Part shown: positions 9,002 to 17,347 of the stretch, piece after piece
Numbering within the stretch: the first letter of the stretch is position 1
How the letters are laid out: each line of letters starts with the position of its first letter
Assembly: GCA_902500995.1 (NCBI GenBank)
Contig: CABVSR010000022.1
Location: 1-60,249, forward strand
Reading direction: 5' to 3'
Length of the DNA: 60,249 nt
Origin: an uncultured Nitrospira sp.
GTDB lineage: Bacteria > Nitrospirota > Nitrospiria > Nitrospirales > Nitrospiraceae
The notes under the pieces: generated by a model
Databases searched by the model: none
The model's input: only the letters and a program-made list of their open reading frames with translations
What the model was told of the DNA's origin: nothing
Program-made: the position numbers and the translations under genes

Positions 9002-9727
9002 ATGGGAGGCGTACTCATCAGACCCGTCATACTGACGATCTGCATCTATTTGTTTTTGAAATTTATTGTTCCGATCTTGCCGCATAGCGCGCCGCTGCCT
9101 TCCAGCTTGATTTTTCTCTATCTGATGCTGGTGATGTCCGGCTCAGTGTTGTTCGCCACCCTGAGCGGGGAGTCAAAAGACGCCTTTTTTCAACCGATCC
9201 TTCGCTTCCTGACGGGGGAGGGCGGCGGAGCGCTCGGTAGCGCCCGGTATCTTGTGCTAGCGTTATTCCCGTTGCTCGTCGGATGGCAGACGTACGGGAG
9301 TACGGCGTCCAGCGACGCACCTCCCGGTGAAAATCGCACGATTCACCCCGCTCCTCCAGGCGAATACACCGGACTGTCTAACCCAGTCCCGAAGACGCCG
9401 GAGAATATTATGTATGGCAAAGGCTTGTACGCCTCGCGTTGCGCACCCTGCCATGGCAATTTCGATGGCAAGGGTTTCGCCGCTCCTGGATTTACGCCAC
9501 CGCCTGCCAACTTCAAGGATCCGACGACGATCGCCATGTTGCAGGAAAGCTACCTCTTCTGGCGGATCAAGAAGGGTGGCGTCGGACTTCCTGTCGAAGG
9601 CATGCCGTGGAAAACGGCTATGCCGCGGTGGGAACTGGAAATGTCCGATGAGGACATCTGGAAAGTCATCATGGGCGAATATGACGGGGCCGGACAGAAA
9701 CCGAGAACTTGGGATGAGTCCGAATAA
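9002..9727 (+). CDS. Membrane-anchored monohaem cytochrome c
   Basis: A 241-residue protein with three hydrophobic segments in the first 100 residues (about 5-25, 34-54 and 80-98) and a C-terminal haem domain with CAPCH at 147-151. The tail has a FWRIKKG stretch and GMPWKTAMPRW, where a Met is the probable axial ligand. This layout matches the lipoprotein cytochrome at 151-657, so the two domains are probably homologous with different anchors. A GGAGAGGAGG ribosome-binding region lies just before the ATG. Confidence 0.85.
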   Translation: MGGVLIRPVILTICIYLFLKFIVPILPHSAPLPSSLIFLYLMLVMSGSVLFATLSGESKDAFFQPILRFLTGEGGGALGSARYLVLALFPLLVGWQTYGSTASSDAPPGENRTIHPAPPGEYTGLSNPVPKTPENIMYGKGLYASRCAPCHGNFDGKGFAAPGFTPPPANFKDPTTIAMLQESYLFWRIKKGGVGLPVEGMPWKTAMPRWELEMSDEDIWKVIMGEYDGAGQKPRTWDESE

Positions 9728-9767
9728 TTTCTCCGCTAAGAGATGGTTGAGCAATTAAGGGGAACGT

Positions 9768-10595
9768 ATGGCACGAGTGAGGAGAGTCGGAAAGAGATGG
9801 TGGGTTGGAGCCGTCGGCCTTCTAGGGCTGTGCGTGGCGGCTGAAGTGCAGCCCGCCTATAGTCAGCAGAGCGTCGCAGTGCGCGCGGCACTTGTGAAGG
9901 GATCCCTTCCGGCCGATGATCCTACGGCTGCGGCATGGGCTACCGCCTCCGTGTCTGAATTCCCCATGTCTCCTCAGGTCCACTGGCCGGTTCGCATCAC
10001 GGACGTGACCGCAAAAAGTGTCAAGGTCCGCGGCCTTCATGACGGGACCAACGTGGCCATCATGCTGGAGTATACCGATCCATCCGAAGATCCTGATGAT
10101 GCGGCGGCCCTGGAATTCATGGTCGGCGATACCAAGGCGCACTTTGCTCACGGCCAGCCGATGGCCCAGGTCGAGGGGGGGCCGGTCAATATTTGGTATT
10201 GGAAGAACAAGGACGGTAAGGGTGCAGACCTTGGCGCGAAGGGCTTCGGCACGCTCAAGCCACACAGTCATCAGGACGTCAAGGCCAAGGGCGTCTACCA
10301 GGGCGGCGTGTGGAAGGTGGTCTTTTCGCGGCCGTTGACCACCGAGCATCTTGCGGAAGATACCCAGTTCAAGCCCGGAGTATTTGGCAGCATCGCGTTT
10401 GCCGTCTGGGACGGTAAGAAGATGGAGACCGGGCAGCCGAAGGAAAAGGGGTCTGAAAAGGCCATTTCCTCCTGGTGGTATTTCCGGGCCGATGCGCCGC
10501 CGGACTATTCGCCGTACATGTATGCATTACTCGCGGTGGCCTTAGCGTTGGGCTTTGAGTTGGTCCTCGTGAGACGTTTAAAGAAAGGGTCCTGA
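9768..10595 (+). CDS. Ethylbenzene-dehydrogenase-type haem-b-binding protein, membrane anchored
   Basis: A 275-residue protein with a signal segment (residues about 10-32, ending near AYSQQ), a soluble domain of the ethylbenzene dehydrogenase gamma/DMSO-reductase-like haem-b family, and one C-terminal membrane helix (about 248-268) followed by RRLKKG. Family hallmarks are the VRGLHDGTNVAIMLEYTD segment and the NIWYWKNKDG motif. In known members this domain binds one haem b with Met and Lys ligands; I cannot assign those residues here with certainty. Related gamma-type subunits are associated with nitrite oxidoreductase in Nitrospira. Its place inside a bc-type cluster suggests an extra haem b in the electron path. 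Confidence 0.75.
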   Translation: MARVRRVGKRWWVGAVGLLGLCVAAEVQPAYSQQSVAVRAALVKGSLPADDPTAAAWATASVSEFPMSPQVHWPVRITDVTAKSVKVRGLHDGTNVAIMLEYTDPSEDPDDAAALEFMVGDTKAHFAHGQPMAQVEGGPVNIWYWKNKDGKGADLGAKGFGTLKPHSHQDVKAKGVYQGGVWKVVFSRPLTTEHLAEDTQFKPGVFGSIAFAVWDGKKMETGQPKEKGSEKAISSWWYFRADAPPDYSPYMYALLAVALALGFELVLVRRLKKGS

Positions 10596-10597
10596 GC

Positions 10598-11614
10598 ATG
10601 AGGGCGTGGCGAAGAATACGCGTAGTTGGAACGGTCTCAGTCGTCGTCGGACTCTCGGGGCTCATCGGAGCCGGGGGTTGTTCCATGTTTCAGAGTGAAC
10701 AATCCGCGAAGGGCAAGAAGCTCTACGCGCATTACTGCATGCATTGCCACGGCGAAAATGGAAGACAGAACGAAGGGTTCAATTGGTCTTCGATGACCGA
10801 CCCAAAACCGAAAGATCTGTCCAATAAATCGGAAATGGGCACTTTCAAAGACGAAGATATTTTCGCCACGATCTCCAGGGACATGAAAGATACGAGCCCC
10901 AACGGCGACAAGATCGGGGACGACGAGTTTGCCGTGCCGACCATGCCGACCTTCAAGTACACGCTGTCGGAAGAGGAAATTTGGGGCATCGTCGGGTATG
11001 TGCGCTCCTTGCACGGCAAGAAGCTGGAGTTCAATGTCGAGGGCCGGAAGAAAGAACTCCAAGAAGCCAAGCAATCCGCAGAGCAAAAGTATACAGAGGC
11101 GGAACGTCTGGAGCAGGAGGCCGAGAAGAAGGCCAGCGACGAAGCCGACAAGAAGGGTGTTGAAGTCGACGATAACGCCTATGCCAAAGAAGTGCAGGCC
11201 ATGGGGCAGGCGAAAAAAGAGCTCGATCAGGCCACAGCCGCGCTGGCGAACTTCACCACCAGGCCCGGCAAAGGCGTGAACATTGCGCGTCCTGATTTGA
11301 ACATGAAACCGGATGCGGCGGCCAAGATGGTTGAAGTGGGCAAGCAGATCTATGTCACCAAGTACGGATGCAATGGCTGCCACAAGATCGGTGACGACGG
11401 TGGAAAGGTCGGTCCCGCTCTCGATCGGGCAGGGTACCGCCTGAATCCTACTTGGGTGTATCGATGGTTGCGGAATCCGCAAGCCATGAAGCCGGACACG
11501 CGCATGCCGAGCTTGGGGTTGAACGATGCCGACGCCAAAGCTGTTGCACTCTATCTGAAAACGCTCCGCGCTCCCAAGCCCGACAAGCCGCTCGGCAAAG
11601 TCGGCGAGGAATAG
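10598..11614 (+). CDS. Dihaem cytochrome c lipoprotein with central coiled coil
   Basis: A 338-residue protein with a signal and lipobox-like GAGGC (Cys28), an N-terminal cytochrome domain (CMHCH at 47-51), a long Glu/Lys/Ala-rich helical stretch (about 148-220) and a C-terminal cytochrome domain (CNGCH at 258-262, with a Met in DTRMPSLG as the likely ligand). The second domain resembles the NorC/cytochrome-oxidase-associated type. The ATG starts 3 bases after the previous stop. It is the last gene of the + strand cluster and ends 1 base before the convergent prenyltransferase. Confidence 0.86.
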   Translation: MRAWRRIRVVGTVSVVVGLSGLIGAGGCSMFQSEQSAKGKKLYAHYCMHCHGENGRQNEGFNWSSMTDPKPKDLSNKSEMGTFKDEDIFATISRDMKDTSPNGDKIGDDEFAVPTMPTFKYTLSEEEIWGIVGYVRSLHGKKLEFNVEGRKKELQEAKQSAEQKYTEAERLEQEAEKKASDEADKKGVEVDDNAYAKEVQAMGQAKKELDQATAALANFTTRPGKGVNIARPDLNMKPDAAAKMVEVGKQIYVTKYGCNGCHKIGDDGGKVGPALDRAGYRLNPTWVYRWLRNPQAMKPDTRMPSLGLNDADAKAVALYLKTLRAPKPDKPLGKVGEE

Positions 11615-11615
11615 G

Positions 11616-12530
11616 CTAGGGCGACTCGTTCCACGTGCTGAGCCACAGCGTGACGAGAATGACGACTCCGGCCAGGACGTGCTGCTGAAACATGGTAAAG
11701 GCTTGTGACGGCGTCACGGGAAACCGTAGACGCCGTACCTGCCAGCTAAACACTCCCGCAAGCCCTCCCATCGCGACATAATATTCCGGCCCGAGTTCTG
11801 ACAACCAACCCACGATTGTCAGACAGATCAGCATCCCCAGCAGGAACAGCCCGACGGCTGCAGGGACGGCTGTCCCGAAGAAGAGCGCGGAGGATTTCAC
11901 TCCGATGCGGCGATCATCCTCGCGGTCCTGCAGCGCGTAAATCGTATCGTAAGCTACGGCCCAGCAGGCCGTAGCGGCAAATAACCACCAGGCCGACGAA
12001 GCGATCGATCCGCGCGAGGCCGCCCAGGCCATGATGGTCCCCCACCCAAACGCGATCCCCAGCACCGCCTGCGGAATCTGAATCCATCGTTTGCAAAACG
12101 GATACACCGCGGCCAGGAACAAGGCGATGGGGCTGAGGAGAATGGTCAGCCAATTGAGTGTGGACACGAGAGCTGCTGCAAGAACGGCGAGGCCGAGGGC
12201 AACGAGCAGCGCCTGCCGCGGAGTCAAATGCCCGGCGGCCAACGGCCGGTTTCTCGTGCGCTCGACGTGTTGATCAAAACGGCGATCCGCCAGGTCGTTG
12301 AACACCACGCCGAGGCTCCGCATCACAAAGGCCCCGAGCATGAAGACGGCCAGCAAGCGGATCGGTGGGCGACCGTGATTGGCCAAGATCAAGGACCAGA
12401 GACTTGGCAGCAGCAGCAGCCAGGTGCCTGACTGGTTGTCGAGGCGAATCAGGTCGGCGACGGCGCGCCACGTCCACGGGGGGGTGCCGCGTCCGGTTGC
12501 ATCGTTGGCAGAAACCACGCGTGGGACCAT
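11616..12530 (-). CDS. ubiA: UbiA-family prenyltransferase (4-hydroxybenzoate polyprenyltransferase-like)
   Basis: A 304-residue integral membrane prenyltransferase with about eight to nine helices. The two Asp-rich prenyl-diphosphate/Mg motifs are present: NDLADRRFD followed by RTRNRPL, and YALQDREDDRRIG. These match UbiA closely. The substrate is not proven by the sequence: many Nitrospira-like bacteria use menaquinone through the futalosine pathway, where a UbiA homologue (MqnP) acts, so the UbiA-versus-MqnP question stays open. It is convergent to the respiratory cluster with one base between stop codons, consistent with a role in the quinone used by that complex. Confidence 0.85.
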   Translation of the reverse strand: MVPRVVSANDATGRGTPPWTWRAVADLIRLDNQSGTWLLLLPSLWSLILANHGRPPIRLLAVFMLGAFVMRSLGVVFNDLADRRFDQHVERTRNRPLAAGHLTPRQALLVALGLAVLAAALVSTLNWLTILLSPIALFLAAVYPFCKRWIQIPQAVLGIAFGWGTIMAWAASRGSIASSAWWLFAATACWAVAYDTIYALQDREDDRRIGVKSSALFFGTAVPAAVGLFLLGMLICLTIVGWLSELGPEYYVAMGGLAGVFSWQVRRLRFPVTPSQAFTMFQQHVLAGVVILVTLWLSTWNESP

Positions 12531-12609
12531 AACGAAGCCTCACGGAGCTGTCAACGCGGTCGCCAGGCGGTTGTCATGTCTTTGCCGGATTGGGTATAAC
12601 AAAACTATT

Positions 12610-14571
12610 GTGCAGCGATTGATCGGCGGTGGCATCACGTGTCGCAGGTGGCGGTCCTCCCAGTGTGCTCTTGCGGCGCTCATGGGGGCATTGCTCGTGT
12701 CAACCGGATGCCAGTACTTCAGCCCGCGTCACGTGTCCACCCACTACAATCTCCCGTTGACCGTCTTGTTGCGTCTCGATCCCAGCATCGGCGCCGCAGC
12801 CTTGGACTATCGCGACGCCTGCGCCCAGCCTGTCGCGTTGCCCATTCATGAGCCGTTAGCGGCCGAACTCAAGAAGCGGATGGATCAAGTATTTGAGCGG
12901 GTCGTCGTTCAGACGGGGCCGTCCAATGAACGGATCGATGGCGTCGTTGATGTGGCGCTGGGACTTCGTCGAGTGGACCTGTTCGTCGCCCGTAAAGCCA
13001 ACAAATCCTATCCTGCCACGGTGGCACTCGGACTCGACGTTGTCTATACCGATCCGCAAGGGACAGCGCTTCACAGCAAGAAACTACAAAGCGTGACCAC
13101 GGGGGAGGTGGAAGCGCGGGCGGAATCCTGTGACCTCACAGGCCTCGATATGGTAGCCAAGGACGTGATTGCCACTGTCGTAGAAGGCGTAGCCCAACAA
13201 CTGGGCACCGCCACCAAAATCCGTGAACAAGCTCAGACCAACAAAACGCAGCGTGGCGCGATGGCGCAGGCAGGGGCGCCGACGCCGCTCCCTCCGCCCG
13301 CTGCCAGGTTATCGAATACGCCGGAGATCCCAGCGCCGGCGACCGCCGCGACAGATCAGCCCACGCCGGCAGCCGCTTTGCCGACCGGGACGACCCAATT
13401 GTCCTTTCGCACCATTCTGCGGGACCAGAATCAAAACCATATCCTGGAGCAAGGCGAGCGTTTCAGCGTGGAATTCGAGGTCAAAAACGAAGGCACGACC
13501 CCGGCCGATGCCGTCGGGGTAGATCTCAGCGGGCACCCCGCCATGGTCGCGTCGGTGAAGACGCCCGTCTCAGTCGGCTCGTTACAGCCGGGCGAGATCC
13601 GGCGCGTGACGGTCGAGGGGACTGTCGGCAAGGTGTCGGAGGCGGAACAGGCGGAATTGATCTGCGCGTTGCAGGCCGCAGCGAATGTCACGCTTCCCTC
13701 GTCGAAGAAGTTTTTCGTCGCCGTAAGGCCTGAAGCGACTGACGCCACCGAAGTGATGTCGGTGGATGTGGATCAACTGCCGGGTAAAAAAGCAAAACCG
13801 GCACTGCCGCATGCCGTGGCCATTGCGATCGGAGTCGGCGCGTTCCGGGATCCCGCCATGCCGGCGATGAAACTGGCTGCCCATGATGCCGAAGTGATGA
13901 GCGGCTATTTTACGACTGTGATGGGGATTCCGCCGCAAAAGGTCAAGCTCGTACTGGATGGCAAGGGGCTGAAGGATGATTGGATCGAGGTGCTTGAACA
14001 ATGGTTGCCCAAGCAGGCGGGGGCGCAGACCACGGCGTATGTCTATGTGTCCGGTCGAGCCCTTGTGGATCATGAGACGGGCGCCGTCTCGCTGTTGCCG
14101 TTCGACGCGACGTTATCCGGATCGACCCGTGCTTTTTCCCTGGCCAGGTTGCAGCGTGCCTTGGCGAATGCGCCGGTTAAGCAAGCCGTCGTGATGTTGG
14201 ATCTCTCACTCGAGCCCTCGTCCGGTGCGGATCCCGCTCGCGTGGCTGCACCGAGGTGGATGGCACAGGATTCGAACGGGGAGGCGGAGCGAGTGATGTT
14301 GATGGTGGGCAACTCCACTCTACAGGAAGCCCAAGCGTACCAACCAGGCCAACACGGCCTCTTCACCTACTTTTTGCTCAAGGGCCTGCGAGGCGCCGCC
14401 GATCTCGACAAGAATGGCTCGGTCCTCGCCGGCGAACTCTGTGCCTATGTGAAGAAACAGGTGACGTCGGTTGGTCGGTCGGCATTGGGGAATTCACAAC
14501 AACCCCTGTGCCTTCCGGAATCCAACGGAGCATCTCCACTCCGACAGCTTCCGCTTAGCAAGGTGCCTTAA
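12610..14571 (+). CDS. Lipoprotein with degenerate caspase-like (peptidase C14) domain
   Basis: A 653-residue protein from GTG 12610; no clear Shine-Dalgarno is visible, and TTG 12622 is the alternative. The N-terminal signal ends in a VSTGC lipobox. Residues about 40-220 form an unknown domain, then a Pro/Ala linker, a beta-sandwich region (about 260-370, LEQGERFSVEFEVKNEG) and a C-terminal caspase-like fold (about 395-640) with AIAIGVGAFRDPAMP and GLFTYFLLKGLRG. The expected catalytic GHG is replaced by GRA (YVSGRALVD, about residue 484), and the Cys motif DACFSG is replaced by DLSLEPSSG (about 531). It therefore looks like an inactive caspase homologue, perhaps a scaffold or binding protein. 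It is divergent from ubiA. Confidence 0.75.
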   Translation: MQRLIGGGITCRRWRSSQCALAALMGALLVSTGCQYFSPRHVSTHYNLPLTVLLRLDPSIGAAALDYRDACAQPVALPIHEPLAAELKKRMDQVFERVVVQTGPSNERIDGVVDVALGLRRVDLFVARKANKSYPATVALGLDVVYTDPQGTALHSKKLQSVTTGEVEARAESCDLTGLDMVAKDVIATVVEGVAQQLGTATKIREQAQTNKTQRGAMAQAGAPTPLPPPAARLSNTPEIPAPATAATDQPTPAAALPTGTTQLSFRTILRDQNQNHILEQGERFSVEFEVKNEGTTPADAVGVDLSGHPAMVASVKTPVSVGSLQPGEIRRVTVEGTVGKVSEAEQAELICALQAAANVTLPSSKKFFVAVRPEATDATEVMSVDVDQLPGKKAKPALPHAVAIAIGVGAFRDPAMPAMKLAAHDAEVMSGYFTTVMGIPPQKVKLVLDGKGLKDDWIEVLEQWLPKQAGAQTTAYVYVSGRALVDHETGAVSLLPFDATLSGSTRAFSLARLQRALANAPVKQAVVMLDLSLEPSSGADPARVAAPRWMAQDSNGEAERVMLMVGNSTLQEAQAYQPGQHGLFTYFLLKGLRGAADLDKNGSVLAGELCAYVKKQVTSVGRSALGNSQQPLCLPESNGASPLRQLPLSKVP

Positions 14572-14620
14572 TGAGGCTGACCGCAGTGAGGCCGCGTCTC
14601 GTCCAGTCAGCTGGATATAT

Positions 14621-14656
14621 GAGGCGTTCTCTCTCCGCGAGAACGCCTCTTCAATG
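14621..14656 (+). terminator. Hairpin terminator after the caspase-like gene
   Basis: A perfect 11-bp stem (gaggcgttctc / gagaacgcctc, 14621-14631 and 14639-14649) with a 7-base loop, followed by ttcaatgttt. It lies 50 bases past the stop at 14571. The T-tract is weak, so it may work as a bidirectional or weak terminator. Confidence 0.6.
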
Positions 14657-14739
14657 TTTAACGGCGGCGACCTGCAGCCGAAGCCCACGCATTGACAGGT
14701 GTTTCTCCGTCTGAGTAATATTGCGCCTCACCCCGCCTG

Positions 14740-14815
14740 GCCGGCGTAGCTCAGTTGGCAGAGCAGCGGTTTCGTAAACCGCAGGTCGGTGGTTCGATTC
14801 CACTCGCCGGCTCCA
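14740..14815 (+). tRNA. tRNA-Thr (anticodon CGT)
   Basis: A full 76-base cloverleaf. The acceptor stem gccggcg pairs with cgccggc (14805-14811), the discriminator is T and CCA is encoded. The D arm is gctcagttggcagagc, the anticodon loop ttcgtaa carries CGT (reads ACG, threonine), and the T arm is gtggttcgattccac. It stands alone. The genes downstream to 19251 are accessory in character, so its 3' end is a plausible integration site, but I found no repeat of the 3' end that would mark an att site. Confidence 0.97.
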
Positions 14816-14955
14816 GAAATTTCTCCGATGTTTCAACCTGTTGACGGTTTGCGACACCGCTGCTCTCACCCCTCAATTCTGCCAGTGTGACTGAGAGTGT
14901 TCGGTCCCGTTTGAATCGTGCTTCCATCGGCCTTGTTCGGACCGAGCGGCTTATC

Positions 14956-14984
14956 TTGACAGGACAGGTACAACCTCCTAGCCT
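14956..14984 (+). promoter_or_regulatory. Candidate sigma70 promoter of the toxin-antitoxin pair
   Basis: TTGACA at 14956-14961, a 17-base spacer and TAGCCT at 14979-14984. The -35 is perfect and the -10 weak. It lies about 37 bases before the DUF433 start codon, the right distance for a short leader. Confidence 0.4.
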
Positions 14985-15020
14985 CGAGCTGACTCACCGG
15001 TTAGTTAGTGAGGAGCGGTC

Positions 15021-15242
15021 ATGGATGATCGTATCGTTGTCGATCCCAAAGTCTGCAGCGGGAAGCCCACGATTCGCGGCACCCGTATTATGGTGAAGAA
15101 TATCCTCGGCATGGTGGCCGGTGGCTATACCATGGCCGGGATCATTGAGGCGTACCCGGAACTGACCAACAACGATGTCACTGCAGCGCTTGAGTATGCC
15201 AGCCAGGTGATTGACGAAGAGAAAGTCATTCCGCGTGCCTGA
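15021..15242 (+). CDS. DUF433 antitoxin
   Basis: A 73-residue DUF433 protein with the family signature VDPKVCSGKPTIRGTRI, followed by an HTH-like second half (GYTMAGIIEAYPELTNNDV). Proteins of this family are usually antitoxins of DUF5615 PIN-like toxins; they bind DNA and the toxin. GAGGAG lies upstream of the ATG. The stop overlaps the next gene by 8 bases, a typical toxin-antitoxin arrangement. Confidence 0.9.
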   Translation: MDDRIVVDPKVCSGKPTIRGTRIMVKNILGMVAGGYTMAGIIEAYPELTNNDVTAALEYASQVIDEEKVIPRA

Positions 15243-15615
15243 TCGCCTGCCCATCCTTCTCGACCAAAATGTTCCCCAAGCCGTCGTTTCTTGGCTGAAG
15301 CTGTTGAAGCCGACGTGGGCCGTCTTCCACACCGCCGATGTAGGATTGTCCGGGAAGGCTGATGAAGAGGTCTTCGCCTGGGCGCAACAACAGAGCGCTG
15401 TCGTTGTGACCTTCGATGAAGACTTTGCCGATGGCCGTTCGTTTCCGGCACAACGACACCATGGCATCGTGTGCCTACGGGTTTGGCCGACCACGATCGA
15501 AGAATCCGAGCAGGCTTTGGGACGATTGCTCAGTGAGGTCACCGAAGCCGAACTCACCACGTCTCTCCTCATCGTAGACCGCTCTCAAATCCGCGTGCGG
15601 ACCCGACCCCAATAA
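15235..15615 (+). CDS. DUF5615 PIN-like toxin
   Basis: A 126-residue predicted RNase toxin of the DUF5615 PIN-like family. The acidic residues of the PIN-like site are visible as LLDQNVP (start), GKADEEVF and TFDEDFAD (middle). I chose GTG 15235 because it overlaps the antitoxin stop and begins the conserved core PDRLPILLDQN. A frame opening earlier would lie inside the antitoxin. A truncated copy of the first third of this gene is present at 18478-18600. Toxin activity is inferred from the family. Confidence 0.88.
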   Translation: MPDRLPILLDQNVPQAVVSWLKLLKPTWAVFHTADVGLSGKADEEVFAWAQQQSAVVVTFDEDFADGRSFPAQRHHGIVCLRVWPTTIEESEQALGRLLSEVTEAELTTSLLIVDRSQIRVRTRPQ

Positions 15616-15742
15616 GGTTGCACGCCCCACTTCGCGACATCTTTTCACTCACCGCTTGCTGAGATGAGACGGGCATGGAAAGATCGAGCACAGGTGCGTA
15701 GGTGTTCTGGCGAGAAAAATGCGGTTCACGCGGGGGTACACA

Positions 15743-16636
15743 ATGGCCATCACCATGAAATCGTTCGCCTGGGTGCTTGTGCTCAGTGTGATCGCCTTCT
15801 ATTCAGCCTCCTTTGCTGCCCCGAGTGGGACGGGCGCAGTTCCATCCGCAGACAAGAGCACGCCACGGGCACTGGCCCGTGAGGCCTATTATCAAATCGA
15901 AGCCAACGTGTTCAGTCGAGCACAGCTGCAGGATGCCTATACCAAGATCAATCTGGCGGCGGACCAGAACCGCAATGAGGCGTTTATTTATGTCGCAGTC
16001 TCGCTGGGAACCCTGGTCGGTGGGTATACCATTGGCGATTGGTATGATCTCACCACGTTTGGTGGAACGGCGGTTCAGGACGCATTAACGCATGCTCGGC
16101 AGGCGGTGAGCTTGGATCCGAATCTCGGTGCAGCGCATGCGCAGCTGGCACGGGTCTTAATTGTCAAGAAAGAGTTTCTCGAGGCCGCCGAACACATTGC
16201 GAAAGCCAAGGCGCTTGACCCAAGTAGCTTCTACCCGTGGTATTTCGAGGGCATCTGGCATGAGAAGCAAGGTCACGTGGCCGAGGCTACTCACGCCTTT
16301 GATCGCGCGCAACAGACGGCAACACTTCCACATCATCCGATGTTGGTTCTAGTGCATCGGGCAAGTGTAGCGAAAGTTGGAGGCGACGCTGCGTTGCAGG
16401 AACAGCTGCTGAAAGAGGGCATCGCCTTGAATCCGGGAAGTGCCTATGCGTATGGCGACTATGCTGCGTTTCTGATGTGCAAAGGCCGCTACCGAGATGC
16501 CATCGTACAGTGGGAAAAGGCCATTCACATTGCTCCCTTTCCACGCGCGGTGTCGCAACTTGAAAAGGCCAAACAATACCTTGCAGAAGAGCGAACGAAA
16601 ACAGCTCAGGCGAAACCGAAGACGGGCTGTGGCTGA
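15743..16636 (+). CDS. Secreted TPR-repeat protein
   Basis: A 297-residue protein with an N-terminal signal (MKSFAWVLVLSVIAFYSASF, cut near SFAAP) and at least four tetratricopeptide-like helical pairs, for example LGAAHAQLARVLIVKKEFLEA, YPWYFEGIWHEKQGHVAEA and YAYGDYAAFLMCKGRYRDA. TPR folds mediate protein binding; no catalytic motif is seen. The start could be ATG 15743 or 15755 (inside the same signal); an upstream ATG at 15719 adds eight residues. It lies alone, 127 bases after the toxin gene. Confidence 0.78.
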   Translation: MAITMKSFAWVLVLSVIAFYSASFAAPSGTGAVPSADKSTPRALAREAYYQIEANVFSRAQLQDAYTKINLAADQNRNEAFIYVAVSLGTLVGGYTIGDWYDLTTFGGTAVQDALTHARQAVSLDPNLGAAHAQLARVLIVKKEFLEAAEHIAKAKALDPSSFYPWYFEGIWHEKQGHVAEATHAFDRAQQTATLPHHPMLVLVHRASVAKVGGDAALQEQLLKEGIALNPGSAYAYGDYAAFLMCKGRYRDAIVQWEKAIHIAPFPRAVSQLEKAKQYLAEERTKTAQAKPKTGCG

Positions 16637-17250
16637 GGATGGTGGAAACCAGGTTGATCACTCGCTTGGTAGGCTCCTACTCATGAGTGAGTGTAGTGGC
16701 AGATATGTTGCTCAGCCGTTGTTCCGATGATGCAGAAGAAAGCACGGACGTGAACAACGGACTGCCGGGCTTGACCAGTCTGCTGGCGAAAGCCATTCGC
16801 ATCGGCAGCGGAGACTTGGGCATAAGTCCGTTCACTAACCACCTCGGTGAAATTGCGATGGCTGATTGGGCATGGGGGCGTGGCGGAACTCTGCAGGCAA
16901 CGCAGGTGCAAAAACAACCGGTCGTGACCTATGGATAGGATGTCGTCTCCCGACGGACGGCGAGGAACGAGAACGGTGGCCTACTGAGCCGAAACGGTGA
17001 GGTTTGCGAGTAGAGTCACCAGTAGCAGCAACTGCCGGAAGTACAAGGCCCGCCCCCAGGCCTGCGCGTCAGAAATTTCGTCGTCGCGTGTGCCCACTGC
17101 CTGAAGAAAGACCCGTCCAAGATTTCCTAATGAGTCCCCAATCATCACAGCCACCTCACGAACAAACGAGCCAACCTTCGAAAAACTAAGCCGCTGCTTC
17201 TACCGCTCCGAATCGACTCTATTTGATCGGACTGTTTCCCTTCCGTCCGG
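16637..17250. other. Non-coding stretch before the Fic gene
   Basis: About 610 bases without a gene I can support. Short open frames on both strands (one of 83 codons at 16687-16938) have no ribosome-binding site and no recognisable sequence. The DNA may hold eroded material, since the whole 14.8-19.2 kb segment looks accessory, but I see no transposase remnant or repeat in it. Confidence 0.5.
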
Positions 17251-17347
17251 TGAGGCGAATCTATATACATTCGCCTCAGATAATGATGTGAATAGCTAGC
17301 ATCGTGATGCAAATAGGCGTATATTCGCGTCATGTTGTGAGGCGAAT
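17251..17347 (+). promoter_or_regulatory. Palindromic operator cluster of the fic gene
   Basis: A perfect inverted repeat, tgaggcgaat at 17251-17260 and attcgcctca at 17269-17278, encloses the AT-rich core ctatatac. A second exact copy of the left arm is at 17338-17347, ending on the base before the fic start codon and again followed by a TATAT-rich stretch. A degenerate version (taggcgtatattcgcgtca) lies between them at 17314-17332. This looks like an autoregulatory operator; the Fic protein has a C-terminal HTH-like region that could bind it. No separate repressor gene lies nearby. Confidence 0.65.

Noticed and set aside
14740-14815. tRNA-Thr 3' end as an att site
   Set aside because: No second copy of the 3' end was found in the window and no integrase gene is present.
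16687-16938. An 83-codon frame as a gene
   Set aside because: No Shine-Dalgarno, no family resemblance and a shadow frame on the opposite strand of the same length.
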